Of a DNA stretch of 64,000 nt, positions 26,931-39,614 are shown piece after piece. The notes below the pieces were generated by a model that searched no databases, was not told the DNA's origin, and saw nothing but the letters and a program-made list of their open reading frames with translations. The DNA is from Branchiostoma floridae (Eukaryota > Chordata > Leptocardii > Amphioxiformes > Branchiostomatidae), in NCBI RefSeq assembly GCF_000003815.2, contig NC_049986.1, positions 25,073,630 through 25,137,629 of the forward strand. Direction: 5' to 3'. Position 1 is the stretch's first letter. The number at the start of each line of letters is the position of its first letter. Position numbers and translations under genes: made by a program.

Positions 26931-27164
26931 TTTGTATGTACACTGAATAGGCAGCACTGTGCGCAGACTTAATCCCCATCACCTTACAATACCCGGTACT
27001 GTGTCGGAATGCTGAACACGTCGGCGTGTCATTCATCGCAGTTTCCAAACAGAGTTCCGGCTCGTCAACAACTGACGGTTTCCTTTCGGAGCGCGGGACA
27101 CTTCCGATAGAATTCCATCCTCGCCTGTCAGTGGATCACCGCAGCTTTCGCTACAATGAAGTCC

Positions 27165-27275
27165 TAGATGTGATACAAAACACAATCCAAGACGAGGTCC
27201 AAGACGCAATTCAATACACGATCCAACCCACGATCCAAGGTATGGTCCAAGGCGCGATTCCAACTCACGATTGTT
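27165..27275 (+). repeat. 12-bp minisatellite
   Basis: About eight 12-bp units ending in TCCAAG/TCCAAC (ACACAATCCAAG, ACGAGGTCCAAG, ACACGATCCAAC). On the plus strand it reads as a four-residue repeat (I/V-Q-x-x) in an 83-codon frame, with nothing else to suggest a gene. Confidence 0.85.
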
Positions 27276-27394
27276 AACCGTCCTCAGAATCCCGCAAAGT
27301 CCGACGCTGCAATCGTTTCCGAGCTAGGCGTGTCTCGCTGGCGTCTAAACTTGACATTCACGGAAATCGTTGACATACACAGGCTGACATTTCG

Positions 27395-27900
27395 GTAGAA
27401 ATCCGCCACTCACGGCGCGCAGTGTGCCCGTTGGATCCGCCCGTCCCGCACGTGACAGTCACGCGCCCGCGGCCTGACTTAATCCCGCCCGCACACACCT
27501 CCGACGGTCCTCCCCAGCCGTGACGCGCCACTAACCCCACCAACACACACCTCCACCGGTCCGCACGACTCGCACGTGACGCGCAGGTGGGGGGGAGAAG
27601 TCGTCCCGAACTAAACAGATCCACCGGAGCCAGGGCTCAGCGAGTTCCGCTCTCTGCCCGATCCGTCACCCTGAGCTGGCAATCCGTCCCAGATCCTCGG
27701 CACCCTGAAACACACGGCTGAGGGCTTAGCAGCAACCCGGGCCTCATCCGCGGAACCCTAAAACACAACACACGGCTTATTGGCAGAATCAAGACAATTT
27801 TATAATCCATAGCCTCGCCATTCGGGCTCATCATCGGCACACTAAAACACACAGAACATGGCTTTAGCGCCACCCATAGCCTCGCAATCAGGGCCTCAAC
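27395..27900 (-). repeat. CpG-rich diverged tandem blocks
   Basis: 27395-27600 has two to three units with GTGACGCGCCACT / CACGTGACGCGCAGG and CACACACCTCCGACGGTCC; 27640-27900 has three to four units with AAACACACGGCT and CATAGCCTCGCAAT. On the minus strand the first set contains GTGTGTG and GTGAGTGG words that resemble donors. No coding frame is supported. Confidence 0.5.
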
Positions 27901-28164
27901 ATAAAGCCTTGCAATCCGGACCCCACCATGTTTCTTTTCTCATGCGGCTCCCACTTGAATTGCTGACAGACCTCAAACCAACCAACAAACAAACACAAAT
28001 TTAATAGTCAAACTAAGAAACAAACAGGGCACGGTTAATTTTCTCAACGACCAAGTCTACCTACCACACAGCATATCAACGCAACCTCACAACGAGCGAG
28101 CGGCTGCGCATCTGGCTATCTGTCCACGTGCTTTGGTCACGGACCGACATTCACTTGATGCTAA

Positions 28165-28178
28165 CGGATGATTGATTA

Positions 28179-28268
<90 letters not shown>
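28165..28268. repeat. (ATTG)n microsatellite
   Basis: About 25 uninterrupted tetranucleotide units TGAT. Confidence 0.99.
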
Positions 28269-28329
28269 GCATCTCGCGATCGGTCCAACAACTACAATTT
28301 CCACATTTTATCTACGTCACGCGGCATGC

Positions 28330-30720
28330 TGTTACATTTAACAACTTCGCACTCACTTGTATTGAAAGCGCGCGGTGCCAAAACGCTATTACCTGTCAAA
28401 GTACTCAGTTATCGAACTGGCTTCTGACGCTCATAAATTACTTTCAGGCAGACATGCGACTCCTTCCATGGCCAGCATATCAGAATCAACTTCTACCATC
28501 GGTACATATCTCACATCAGCCAGGACTGTAAGATCCTGCCTGTCAAAGTGCTCCGGCATTGAACTGAACCCTGGCTGTGATATATCACAGTGCGGCATGC
28601 ACCCAGCTCTGTCAATACGAGCGATCGCTGTTGTTGTGTATATTCGGGGTATTCGACGGCTGGTGCCTACCAGGACGTCAGTAGATTGGATTGAAACTTG
28701 ATATTTAGATTAGCAGATCAAATTACCGGTTAATATGTAAATCAATCGTTTGCCAAACACCTGCTTTTTGCCTACCACTTCGTCACCGTGACATCATCGC
28801 GATCGCTCGTATGCCACGGTATGGCTATCATGTTAGCACCTATCTCCCAACTTGTAACATCAATACCGCGCGGTATAGCGGCCCTCAACTTAACATCCTG
28901 GGCTCAGTGCCAAACCGTACCTGTCAAAGTACTCAGATATCGAACTCTCATTTCATGCATTACAGTACACACAGCTCCGTCAATGGCTATCATGTTAGCA
29001 CCTATCTACCAACGTGTGCAACCAATATCACACGGTATAGCAACTTCACAGCCAGGGCTTCCAAATCGTACCTGTCAAAGTAATCAGATATTGAGCGCTC
29101 AATGGCCTCTGGCTCTCATATATTACGGCACGGTAGACATACAGGTCTGTCAATAGCCAGCATATCAGACTTAACTTGTAACCACGAATACCGCACGGTA
29201 TAGCGGCCCACACCTTTACATCCTGGGCCCAGTGCCAAACCTTTCCTGTCAAAGTACTCAGGTATCGAACTCTCATATCATGCATTACAGTACACACGAC
29301 TCCGTCAATGGCTATCATGTTAGCACCTTTCTTCCATCTTGTACCACCAATACAACACGATAGAGCAACTTCACAGCCAGGGCTTCCAAGTCGTACCTGT
29401 CAAAGTACTCAGATATTGAGCGCTCAATGACCTCTGGCTCTCATACATTACAACACGGCAGACATATCAGACTTATCTTCCAACTTGCCACCAATACCGC
29501 ACGGCATGTCTCACAACTTTACAGGCCGCCCTGTCAAAACCCCGTCTGTCAAGTACCCAGGTATTGAACTTGCCTGTTGTTCTCTAAATTACAGTGTGGC
29601 ATACATACAACTCCATCAATACCCGACATGTCAGCGTCTATCACCAAACTTGTACTGCTAATACTGCACGGAATAGAACTCCACAACTTTACCTGCCAAA
29701 CTCTACCTGTCAAAGTACGCAGGTATTGAACTAGCTTTTGGCTCTCATGAATTACCTTACGGTAGACATACTGTCATACTTATCAGACTTATCAGTGCCT
29801 ATCTACCAACGTGTACCACCGATACCACACGGCATGTGGAGACGACGGTGTCACCTCTCCGAGGATGAACTGAACTGAGCTGAATGTTTCAGAACTTTAC
29901 ATTCAGCGCAGACAAAACTTTCCCTGTCAAAGTGCTCAGCTATTGAACTGGCCTGACTCTCATAAATTACAGCACGGCAGACATGTCTGTCAATAGCCAG
30001 CATATCAGACTTATCTACCAGCTTGTACCACCAATACCACACGACATACCTCACAGCTTTGCAGCCAGGGCTGTCAAAACCCCGTCTGTCAAAGTACCCA
30101 GGTATTGAATTTGCCTCTTGTTGCTCCTCAGGACTGTAAAATATCCTGTCAAAGTGCTCAGGTTTGGAATTAGCATGTGCCTCTCATAAATTACAATAAG
30201 CTCTGTCAATAGCTAGCATTTCAGACTTACTATCTACCAACTTGTACCACCGATACCACAAGGCATATCCCACAGCTGTACAGCTAGGCTTGCCAAACCT
30301 AACCCGTCAAAGTACACAAGAAATTGAATTTGGCTCTTGTTCCTTTTCAGGGCTGCCAAACCTTACCTGTCAAAGTGCTCAGGTATCGAACTTACCTCGC
30401 ACTCCTCTGAATTACAGTAAAGCATATATACAGCTCCGTCAATAGCTATCATGTTAGTATCTATCTACCAACTTGTACCACAAGTCTCGCAAGGCATATC
30501 AGCCATATAAATCTGTCATTGTTGTTATTTTTATTGTTTTTATTTTTCTAAAATAAGTCCAGAACTGTCTGAAGGACAACTTTAGAGCCAGGGATGTATT
30601 TAGGTATTGAACTGGCCTCTGGCTCTGATAAATAACAGCACGGTAGACACACGGCTCAATACCCATCACATCAGTATCTATCTCCAAACTTGTACGGCCG
30701 CATCATGTACAATCCCACAA
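28330..30720 (-). repeat. ~170-bp satellite with minus-strand donor-like edges
   Basis: Thirteen or so diverged units carry CCTGTCAAAGTACTCAGGTA, TTGAACT, CTCTCATAAATTACAG, CGTCAATAGC-AGCAT and ATCTACCAACTTGTACCACC. On the minus strand the edge reads TACCTGAGTACTTTGACAG followed by GTACGG, GTACGA, GTAGAG, GTAATA or GTAAGG, most of which would serve as 5' splice sites. The short frame AVIYESQ...EHFDR ends exactly at this edge. The array may derive from an upstream exon boundary of the YHYH gene. Confidence 0.7.
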
Positions 30721-30978
30721 ATTCGCCAACAACGCTGACGAACCCTTCCTGCCTGCCTGCCTGATCATGAGTGTCCCGGAATCGAACCGGCCTACGGAGC
30801 CCCTGACTTACAGCGCACCATTCAGCCCGCTCCAAAACAGTTATTCCAGCATCGTTCTACAAACTGCCACTCGACGGATCGATCAGCAACTTCACGTAAA
30901 CTGCGCGCGGATTCAGGCCGCGGCACGTCACGGTTAAGCTGGTGTGTTACACAGAAAAACGAAACAGAGATCGTATCG

Positions 30979-31183
30979 TAATCCCCAAGCAGATCCTACG
31001 GTAGCATAGTAGTGGTAGTAGTAGTATTAGTAGCATAAGATAGCATCAAAAGCTGCCAGAGGAGTGAAGCCAGCCTAGGAGTGTGTCTGGCTACCGGAGT
31101 GGCTGATGACTCCCTTTGGCCAGCTTTACTCCTTGGCCAGCTTTGATACTATCTTATGCCACTGGTAAATCTGCCTGGAGATA
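30979..31183. mobile_element. MITE family A, copy 2
   Basis: Ends TAATCCCCAAGCAGATCCTA and GGTAAATCTGCCTGGAGATA are inverted repeats; internal ATAAGATAGCATCAAAAGCTG and its inverted partner. A (GTA)n-like insertion lies at 31005-31030. Confidence 0.8.
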
Positions 31184-31194
31184 AACCGTATCGT

Positions 31195-31632
31195 ACCAAT
31201 AACCAACCTCACACTCATCGCGCGCAGCTAACAATCGGCACAAGTCGATCCCGAGTTACGGGCCTGTATATCCCGAATCTGACGTGCTTGACGCTGAAAA
31301 GCGGCCACAGAGACCTTACCAATACCTAGTACACACTCACCGCGCACTTTCAGCAATCCGCCAGCTCCAGTCAACCCCGAGTTACGGACCCGCCTACCTT
31401 GAATCTGGCGTGTTCCGCTAAAACGCGGCTACAGAGACCTCACGAGTACTAACAACAAGCACACGCTCACCACGCCGTCTGTGTCAAATCCGGCGAGTTC
31501 TGCCGACAAGGGACAGTGGCTATGAATACCTTACCGATAACAAGTACACACTCACCAGGTCTTCTGTGTCAAATCTGGCGTGTTCTATGAAGACCGTACC
31601 AATAACAAGTACTGAGTACCCACTCACCACGC
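31195..31632 (-). repeat. Tandem array with minus-strand GTGAGTG donors
   Basis: Four to five units of about 70-130 bp share GTACACACTCACC, AGCTCCGGTCA, CCCGAGTTACG and TCTGGCGTGTTC. On the minus strand each carries GCG(T)G|GTGAGTG or CTG|GTGAGTG, a near-consensus 5' splice site. Confidence 0.65.
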
Positions 31633-31895
31633 GCTACCAGCGCTCCCCCAGCTCCGGTCAGTCCCGAGTTACGCGCGCGTCCATCCCGATTGACGGGAGT
31701 ACGTCCTTTCCGCGTCGTTACCTGTTATGGCTTACGGCCTGCCGTTACGTGTACAGAGTGCCGGGTCCGTCATCAAACGCAGCCGGCCGCCAAGGATCGA
31801 TTTTTGCCGCCGAGGCGAGCAGGAAACCTCGCCAGGCCGTCAGCAGGTGTCGGCTCTGATCAGGGCATTGGAGCGAAAAAAGGGGGTGATGAAGA
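31628..31895 (-). other. Candidate CpG-rich 5' untranslated exon of the YHYH gene
   Basis: A GC-rich, CpG-rich stretch ending on the minus strand at GCGCGTG|GTGAGTGGG. It is the right-most, non-degenerate copy of the junction amplified at 31195-31632, hence the likely original exon. It has no convincing reading frame, and the sequence upstream turns AT-rich, as at a promoter boundary. Linkage to the YHYH gene is inferred from strand and order only. Confidence 0.3.
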
Positions 31896-33590
31896 TTATT
31901 CATTATGATTACTAGTATTCATTATAATCATGAGCAAACTGTAGCCACAGACCCGAATATGCTAATGTCAATGTTAGTCAGGGAATTAGAGGAAACAAGA
32001 AGGGTTATCACAATTATTCATTAAACAGTATTCATCATGAGTAAACAGTATCGAACAAAAGGTTCATCGCAATAATTCATTATACTGATTATTACAGTAT
32101 TCATTATGAGTGAACTGTAGACCTGAATATTTTTGGGTCAATGTTAATCGAGGAATTAGAGCAAAAAAAAGTGGCTATCACAATGATTCATCATACAGTA
32201 TTCAAAATGAGCGAACAGCATAGTGAGAGTTATTTTCACGTTTTTATTTATTTATTTAGCTACTCCTTAACAACATTAAGGTGGGGGGGGATACAGGTGG
32301 TGTTTGTCTAATCAGGGAAATAGAATAAACAAAACGGGCGATCACATTTATTCATTATGCTGACTATTACAGTGTTCATTATGAGCAAAACTGTAGCCAC
32401 AGACCCGAATATTTTTGTGTCAATGTCAAACAGGGAATCACTGTAAACAAGAAGGCTATCGCTGACTGTCACAGTTATTCATTATACTGATTATTTCTAT
32501 ATTCATTATGAGCGAACAGTATCCCACACTGGAATATTGAGGGTCAACCAGGGAATTAGAGCAAACATAAATGATGATCATTCATTATTATTACAGTATT
32601 CATCATGAGTGAACAGCAGTCAACTATTTTCGTTTTCATTTATTTATTTAGCTACTCTTTAACAACAGGGGGGGGGGCAATACAGGTGATGTCAATTTTA
32701 ATCAGGGAATTAGAGCAAACGAAGGGGCGATGGTCACAATTATTCATTAAACTCATTATTGCTGTTTTCATTATGAGTTAACATTAGTCACAGACCCGAA
32801 TTTGGTGTCAACGTAATCAGGAAATAGAGCAAACAAAGGGGGTAATCACAATAATTCATTATACTGATTGTTGCTGTTTTCATTATGAGTTAACAGGACC
32901 CACAGATTGGAATCATTTGTGCTACTTCAAACCAGGAAACAAGACCAAACAAAGTGACGATCGCAATTATTAATTATACAGTATTAATTATGAGCGAGCA
33001 GTAGTGACAGAGTCAGCCATTTTTGTGTGTATTTACTTGTTTAGCTATTCCTTAACAACATGGGTGGGGGTAGGGGGGCAACACAGGTGGTGTCAATTTT
33101 TATCACGGAATTATAGTAAACAAAAGGGGTAATTACGATTGTTCATTAGAGTAGATTATTACCGTATTCATAATGAGTGAACAGTGGTGATAAACTGCTA
33201 TTTTTGTAATTAGGCAAGAAGAGCAAACACTTTTCAATCAAGATCATTTATCGTTATCATAGTATTCATTGTTAGCACATAAACATTTGTGTGTCTAGAA
33301 AAATGAGATTATTGCAACAAAATAAAAGGGCAATGAAGATGATTGTTATTATCATTCTTAAGTTAAGAGTGCAGCAGTTAAGAGTGACGGCAGACTCAAC
33401 CTTTCAATGCTTCTTTTCCTGCCGAAGAAAATCAGCGATAACAGGCAACAAAAAAGCAATCACAGTTGTTCATTATGATTACCATTGCAGTGTTCATTAT
33501 GAGAAAACATTTCCTATTTATCAAATACAGGGAGTTATGAGAAACAAAAATTATAATTCATTATTATAATCATTGCAGTATTCATTGCCA
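31885..33590 (+). repeat. AT-rich satellite with ~390-bp higher-order period
   Basis: About ten monomers share CAATTATTCATTATACTGAT, TATTCATTATGAG-GAACAGT, CACAGACCCGAATATTT and AATCAGGGAATTAGAGCAAAC. An extra insert TTTATTTAGCTACTCCTTAA followed by CAACA and a run of 6-9 G occurs near 32250, 32645 and 33035, i.e. every ~390 bp, which defines a higher-order unit. Confidence 0.85.
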
Positions 33591-33862
33591 ATCCGGTGCA
33601 CACTGACGATAGACGCAGTTTCTTTCTTCTGTTCGTGTAGATGAAATAAAATAAAATAAATGTTTGGCAATGTTTTTCTTGACGTGTCAAGAACCTTTTC
33701 ATCCTCTGCTTGGCGGCACTTTGCACATCGCCTGAAAACTGCCAGAACTCTACACCTTCCAAACACTTTATGAACTTGACATTGATATGCAAATTCAATC
33801 CTGGTACCTTTGCGTAACATGATATAATTGTTATATTACATCACTGTTTCACTTATGATTCA

Positions 33863-33865
<3 letters not shown>

Positions 33866-33926
<61 letters not shown>
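33866..33926. repeat. (AT)n microsatellite
   Basis: About 30 uninterrupted AT units. 33591-33865 has no other recognised content. Confidence 0.99.
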
Positions 33927-33927
<1 letters not shown>

Positions 33928-33929
33928 TC

Positions 33930-35998
33930 TTTATTTTTTCTTGGTTTGGTAGTAAATAGATAATTATTCACGTGATTTTCTGATTTTATTATGTTTTGTA
34001 TCTATGAATAGTTTGATGTTTCTTTTGTGGCTTGACTTGCCCCTTAGGGAGAAGCACCAGGAGGCGATATTTTCCCCTGGTGAATTAAAAACAGTAAAGA
34101 AAGGTAAACAGAGTCATGTCCAGCTCACGTAATGAGCAGGAAAAGGTAGCCTTGATTGAAAAGTTCCGCTGAGGTAACACGGACGGGTACCAGTAGCAAT
34201 GTGCAGCAGACTCATTCTGACATTGTGGCGCCGTCAGAGGCAATTTTGTGGCAATATCTCAGGCTATTGTAGCCGAATGTGGCAAATGAAGCAATCTGGA
34301 GCCGAGCGTCTGTCTGCAGGGGAAAATTGCCACAGCGCAATCTCATATGTAGCAGGACGGACGGCCTGCATTGTTTAATGGGCCGTTTTCATTACGGAAA
34401 ATTGCTGCACCAGAATTGCAACATTCCGCGGACGCTGTCATTGCTACATTGGTTCTGTGGCTAAATGAGATGTCAGCATGTTCCATTGACGAGGGTTTTG
34501 CTTCAGTGTCTTGGACATTCAAAAAAGGCGGAGGTACCCAGGGGTTTGGATCTTAAGTACTGTAACAAACGTACATGTAAAGAAATAGTCCGTTCCTCTC
34601 CTTTACTGTCTTAAGATAAACAAGGTTAACGTCTTCGTGTCTCGAGCAGTAGAAATACTTGCAACTTTTGCCATGTTTCCTACCTTTACTTTTCTATTAG
34701 TTTTAGATAAATTGACTGATTAACGGGGTCGAGGCACCTCCTCGAGCACGGGACCCCCGTTTTATGTCCTCTCCCAGAAGACGATTTCGTGGAATGACCA
34801 TGCTTGGTGCGGCTACAGCAATCCGGTCGTCCTTGGTTTGTCGCCCATTCAAGAACAGACCGGACTAGAACATAAAAAATTATATACCGTTAACCTAAGA
34901 GCTATTTCCAACTGCAGATGCTTCTATCGCCCATATCAGCCGTACATAACACCAGTTATGAGCCCGTCTGCTCCATACCTTATCAGTTGTCACGTTTACT
35001 TCAAAACATACCTATTGTTAACTTAGATACTATTTCCAACTGCAGTTACTTTTTCACATAGTAAGGCTCTTTTGGCACAACCAATGTGTACTTCCAACGT
35101 TTCGATGTCTATCAGACACCATCATCAAGGTAGAATGACTGGGAGCTGTTACTTATAGCCGATGTACTTTTATCATTAAAGTCATTATCGCAGTGCGAGG
35201 GACATGCAACACATCTTCTATCACCAATATCAGACGTGCTCCACACCCCCTGGCTTCCCCATCACCGTTACCCCATCTGTAAGATCAGCCGTTATGAAGA
35301 GCGCAGAGCGGAATTATCGACCAGCCGGCCGCGGTGTGTTATTGGTGGTGTTTAACCCGGCATAAAGACCAACGGGCCGTGTTAGATCATTTACAACTGG
35401 GATGGGAACTGTGCTTAGATGAGATGTGTTTCTTTACAGGTGCACTGGATTTTTTAAAGACATGCTGTCTGAAGTTATGAATTCGCGCACCGCCTCCTAC
35501 GGGGGTCCTCCTACATAGCCTCCTACGGGTGTCGTAGAATTCGGGAAAAAAATCGTGAAATTGGCCAAAGGAGTCAGTCCAGGCTAGGGTTCATATCTAC
35601 CCTCCCTGCGCGGCCGTCCAACTCCTCTGGTAGCAAAACTCCCCTGGCAAATTAATCTTTCTATATGGCCAGCGTAGTCAATCTTGTACTAAAAACCTAC
35701 TGAGACGATATCTAGAAATCTCGGCATCTGTAAGTTTTTACTACAGATATTTAGAATTCATTCTGGGACCTACAATGCTGAATCCACCGTCATACGCAAG
35801 AATCAATGTATCTGGAACCTGGATGTGTATGATTTGTTTTCATCACTCGAGAAGAGCGAAGACCCAATATCGATCACCGATTGCCTGCGGCCCTGCCTCT
35901 AACACTGATGTTACCCATCAATATACTGTCATAAGCTGTAACGGGTCAACCTTAACTTTTACGGGTCTTCCTTTTGTGATAGATTCTTGTCAAGTGGG
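33930..35998. other. Intergenic, no gene seen
   Basis: Open frames are short and without motifs. A reverse SINE remnant (CTCCTCGAGCACGGGACCCC) lies near 34735-34800, and a dispersed repeat word CGATGTCTATCAGACACCAT near 35105. Confidence 0.4.
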
Positions 35999-36440
35999 AT
36001 CGGGTGGCGCAATCGGTAAGGTGTTTGACCCAGACCCCAGAGGCAACGGGTTCGAAACCGCTGATGTGTCACCGATCTTGTGCCCCCGGGAAAGGCACTT
36101 AACACGACTTTCCTTACTTCACTCAGGTGAACATGAGTACCTAGCTTTGGTTAAAACCGTCCCTCGGATAGGACGTTAGATGGAGGTACTGTGTTTGAGG
36201 AGAGCCACACCTCGAGCACGTTAAAGATCTTACCACACTTATCGCAAAAAAGTAGGGGTCCTTCCCCGTGTGAGTGGTTCAAAACCTACAATCTTTTGGC
36301 CCCAAATGGGGTAATTAGTGTCGTATTGAGGTCACTAGGCGCTGTATACAGGCTGCCATTTCAGACCCTTCAGATTTAGCCCCGCCTATTGTAAGCTCCT
36401 CGCAATTCAGCCCCTGGCTGCGAAGAGAGAGAAGTCGGCC
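35999..36440 (+). mobile_element. tRNA-derived SINE, nearly full length
   Basis: Head: GGGTGGCGCAATCGGTAAGG (A box) and ACGGGTTCGAAACC (B box). Body: AAAGGCACTTAACACGACTT, CCCTCGGATAGGACGTTAGA, GAGGAGAGCCACACC, GAGCACGTTAAAGA, CACACTTATCGCAAAAAAGT. The long 3' part (36290-36435) recurs reversed at 23540-23700. It is the best-preserved member of the family in the window. Confidence 0.8.
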
Positions 36441-36859
36441 CAACCAATAACCAAAGACGCCCTAAAGTCTCCTTCTGCAACTACATCTCTTAACGATCTT
36501 GCCTGGCGCGCGGTTATGATATAGGAGGAGATTTGACGGGGGAGGAGGGATGGTCACCTGAGCATACAATTTGCCAGCTCAGTTCCAATGTTTGCATACT
36601 CTTTTTCTTAAGGCGTACGCAGTCTATTTTTATTTCCCGTAACTCGTAGGTAGAACCATCTTGAGCGCCTCAAACTACCCACTGCTGACGGCATGTGCCT
36701 TTTCAGTTCAAACTGGGAAGGAGTTGTGAAACGCCACTTGGCAAAATGGTGGCCCAGAATGTGTCATTGAGAATAGGCTATTTCATGTTCCGTGGCGCAG
36801 CCGTTATTGTTCCTTTCTGAGCGATTTTTGTGTCGACTACGTGCAATTCGGGTTGACGG

Positions 36860-37025
36860 CGGCCATTGGGGGAAAAGGAAAAGGGCGGGGGAAAAGCAGA
36901 ATTACACCGGGGGTAAAGAGGAATGACGGGGGCACAGATGAAGTACGGCGGGGGTTAAGGAGAAGTCCGGGGGAAAAGGTGAACGGGTAGGGGGAAAAGC
37001 AGAAGGAGTTAGGTGGGGGTGCTCC
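36860..37025 (+). repeat. G-rich repeat with quadruplex potential
   Basis: At least seven runs of four to five G (GGGGGAAAAGG, GCGGGGGAAAAGCAGAA, ACCGGGGGTAAAG, GACGGGGGCAC, GGCGGGGGTTAAGG) over 160 bp with a loose ~30-bp period. Such spacing is permissive for G-quadruplexes, which the sequence alone does not prove. Confidence 0.7.
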
Positions 37026-37029
37026 TACG

Positions 37030-38135
37030 ACGTCACTTCTTTATACATAGCAAACGTGACACGATGAGCAGTGGATCATAAGTTGCAGTGGTGCCCCCGT
37101 CTCTGTTGATGGATTATTATAAAGTCCTTATATTATTGGCTTAATTTATTCCTCGTGCAAAAATTCCGATCCAGCAGTTTGTTCTAACTCAAGCTGAAAC
37201 AACCGTCGTGAAAAAGGAGGCTGCCGGTGTGATACATTTCAGAACTTCCCTTTAGCCAATCTTTTTCACCAAGCTCAAAGTCTTTTAATTCATCTTAGCT
37301 TGTAATAAGACTCTAACATTTAGCACCCTAGTGAGTGAAAGTGGGAGAAACGTAAGACAGTAATACCGTTTAAATATTAACTGGAGTCTTTATGTGACAC
37401 ACAGGACTATGATAGGGCCGCTTTAGCACGTAATTTCGGTGTACTTGTAGAAACTGATACCATTAAAACATCCCCGGAACAGCGCGTTGTTCGCTGCGCC
37501 ATGAATTAAGCCCTGTCTGTGCAACACAGTACCATTATGGGACCGCTTAAGTACACTGCACACCCCTTCAGCAAATTACACCTTTGAAGGCTTGAAGCCG
37601 CGCGAGTTGTTGGTGCGCCTCTGGTCCCCTGTAGGGCAGGTATTACAGTCTCTCTGGGGTAACGTGAGACTTTAATAGCGCTATTATGGGCTGTATAATA
37701 GGTCCTTGACACTGAAGCCGAATTAGCAGGAATCCAAAAGAACCGGTCGGAATAAAGAATTTGCAAAATTCGTGCCACATTCGGGTGGGAATTCCAAATG
37801 GGCCTTATATCCCCTTCACACGAGAAGAAATGCCGTCAGAATAACTATTCTTTGTCTATTCCTGGTTATTACCGGTATTACAGACCCTCTGGGGTAACGT
37901 AAGACTATAATAGCGCTATAATGGGCTGTAATAGCAACGCACTTCGGGGAACGACACGCTTTGAAGTGCCGACGCGGTGTGAGCAACTTGCGAGCAGAGG
38001 TTGTCACCGGGGTTTTGATTAGGTGATGACAAGCACGTGATTAGGGCGTGACAGGCACGTGATTAAGTCGTGACAGGCACTTTACGCTTGCCGCTGCATA
38101 GAAATCAGCAAAGTTTTTTTTTATTGATCATAAAA
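37030..38135. other. Intergenic with two diverged copies of a ~50-bp block
   Basis: CTCTGGGGTAACGTGAGACT then ATAGCGCTATTATGGGCTGTA occurs at 37649-37700 and, diverged, at 37885-37935. The centre TAATAGCGCTATTA is a short palindrome. No gene is supported. Confidence 0.45.
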
Positions 38136-38137
38136 TA

Positions 38138-38345
38138 GGTGGAAGATACGTTAACATCGTTCCTAACCCGACTCAGGGGGAATGAGTACTTAACTTCGGT
38201 TTGGGAAATCCTTTGCCTCCTGATCCGAAATAAATCCGGAGACCCCATATATGGGGAAAGTCACACCTCCAGATCGTTAAAGAACCCAACACACTTATCG
38301 ATAAGAGTAGGGGTGAGTGGATCAAACCTTAGAGTCCGGTACCGA
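38138..38345 (+). mobile_element. tRNA-SINE family, headless copy
   Basis: CGACTCAGGGGGAATGAGTA, GTTAAAGAACCCAACACACT, TATCGATAAGAGTAGGGGT and GTGGATCAAACCTTA match the SINE body. The head is missing. Confidence 0.7.
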
Positions 38346-38349
38346 CCAC

Positions 38350-39610
38350 TTGAAAAGTGAAGTTTAATTTCCATTTGTGGCCTTCAATATAACACCTTAA
38401 CAACTTGTGCGAGTATCAGAAGTGGTTAAAGCCGACCCTTATTGTGTGCATTGTCTGTCATATTCCGCAGGTATGTTAAGGAGTCCAACCCAATAACCCA
38501 GGATCTAGAGTAAGCTTTTCCTAGTTTTAGACTAGAGTAGTGATATTGTTTTTACACTGTTTGAATCTCTAATGTTAACTGCTATTAGACCACGGGCAAG
38601 AATTTTGCAATAAACCTAATGATGCGAGGCGAGAACGTTTTAACGATTCCCGACAGCAGACCGAGTAGTAACTGTCTCCGCGAGCCTCCGGATTCCGATC
38701 AAATATCTCCTCCATACAAACCGGCAATAAAACCTGCATGGCCCGGAGTCGTTACGGTTCTCCCCACGGTAACGTGTATTGAGGTTAACGACATGCCGTG
38801 TGGCTGTAACTTTCGCAGGGCGTTCAGCAAAACGACATTTAGACAAGAGATTGCAAGCGAAAGGAGTTTGAAATATATATGAATCCAAATACCAGTTAAG
38901 GTCCATTCATTGTAGGCTCGGTGTGACGGATCCGGTAGAGCGTTGGGCTCAACATTAAGCTGTCCCGAGTTCCGTACCCGCCATACCGACGGCGTTGTGC
39001 TTTTGGGAAAGGCGATTTAATTTACACCTTTACACGGCATTTCCATCACAGCAATATATTTAATGTGCCATCACGTGTGCCAACATTTCATTTGCGCCCC
39101 GTATGGCTGAAACTTCGACAGTTTATGTCATTCCTGGTCGGTGATAACGTTCGATACAGTGTTCCACACCGGGTGATGAGGCTTTATATACCACTGCTAT
39201 GTGAAAGACACAGTGAATGGCCACAGAGAATCGAGGGCTGCGATTTACTTCTTTTCAGCACACTGTCAAAAATGAAAAATGATGTACGATTTGAAAACTC
39301 CCGAAAGCAGGCAGAAAACCATCAGGTGCCCGATCGAAGCTCATCCGTACAAAACCGCCTGAAACTTTCATGAATCTGGGTCGTTACGGATCATCCCCGG
39401 AACTCTCTATCGGCGTTCCGTTAGCGGGTCCCTTTGTATCCGCCAGTCAGAGAGACTCCTCACGGTAGTGCAATTATATATCCACAAAGGGCCCGGATGA
39501 CAGCCATTGTTGTACCAGTTAGGCCTCACGAGCTTTCTGTCGTAGTGATTCTTGTTCTGAGTCCTTCAAGATCTCTATTGACGCCAATTCTACTTCTTAT
39601 CAACTTACAG
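38350..39610. other. Intergenic, no gene seen
   Basis: Several open frames of 60-100 codons on both strands lack splice sites or motifs. 38500-38600 (GGATCTAGAGTAAGC, TTTTAGACTAGAGTAG, CAATAAAC) resembles 58285-58380 and looks like a shared LINE 3' UTR. Confidence 0.4.
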
Positions 39611-39614
39611 TAAG

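Noticed and set aside
28330-30720. Possible tandem gene cluster because short frames (AVIYESQ..EHFDR) recur
   Set aside because: Most copies are interrupted or frameshifted and lack a start; a satellite with donor-like edges explains them better.
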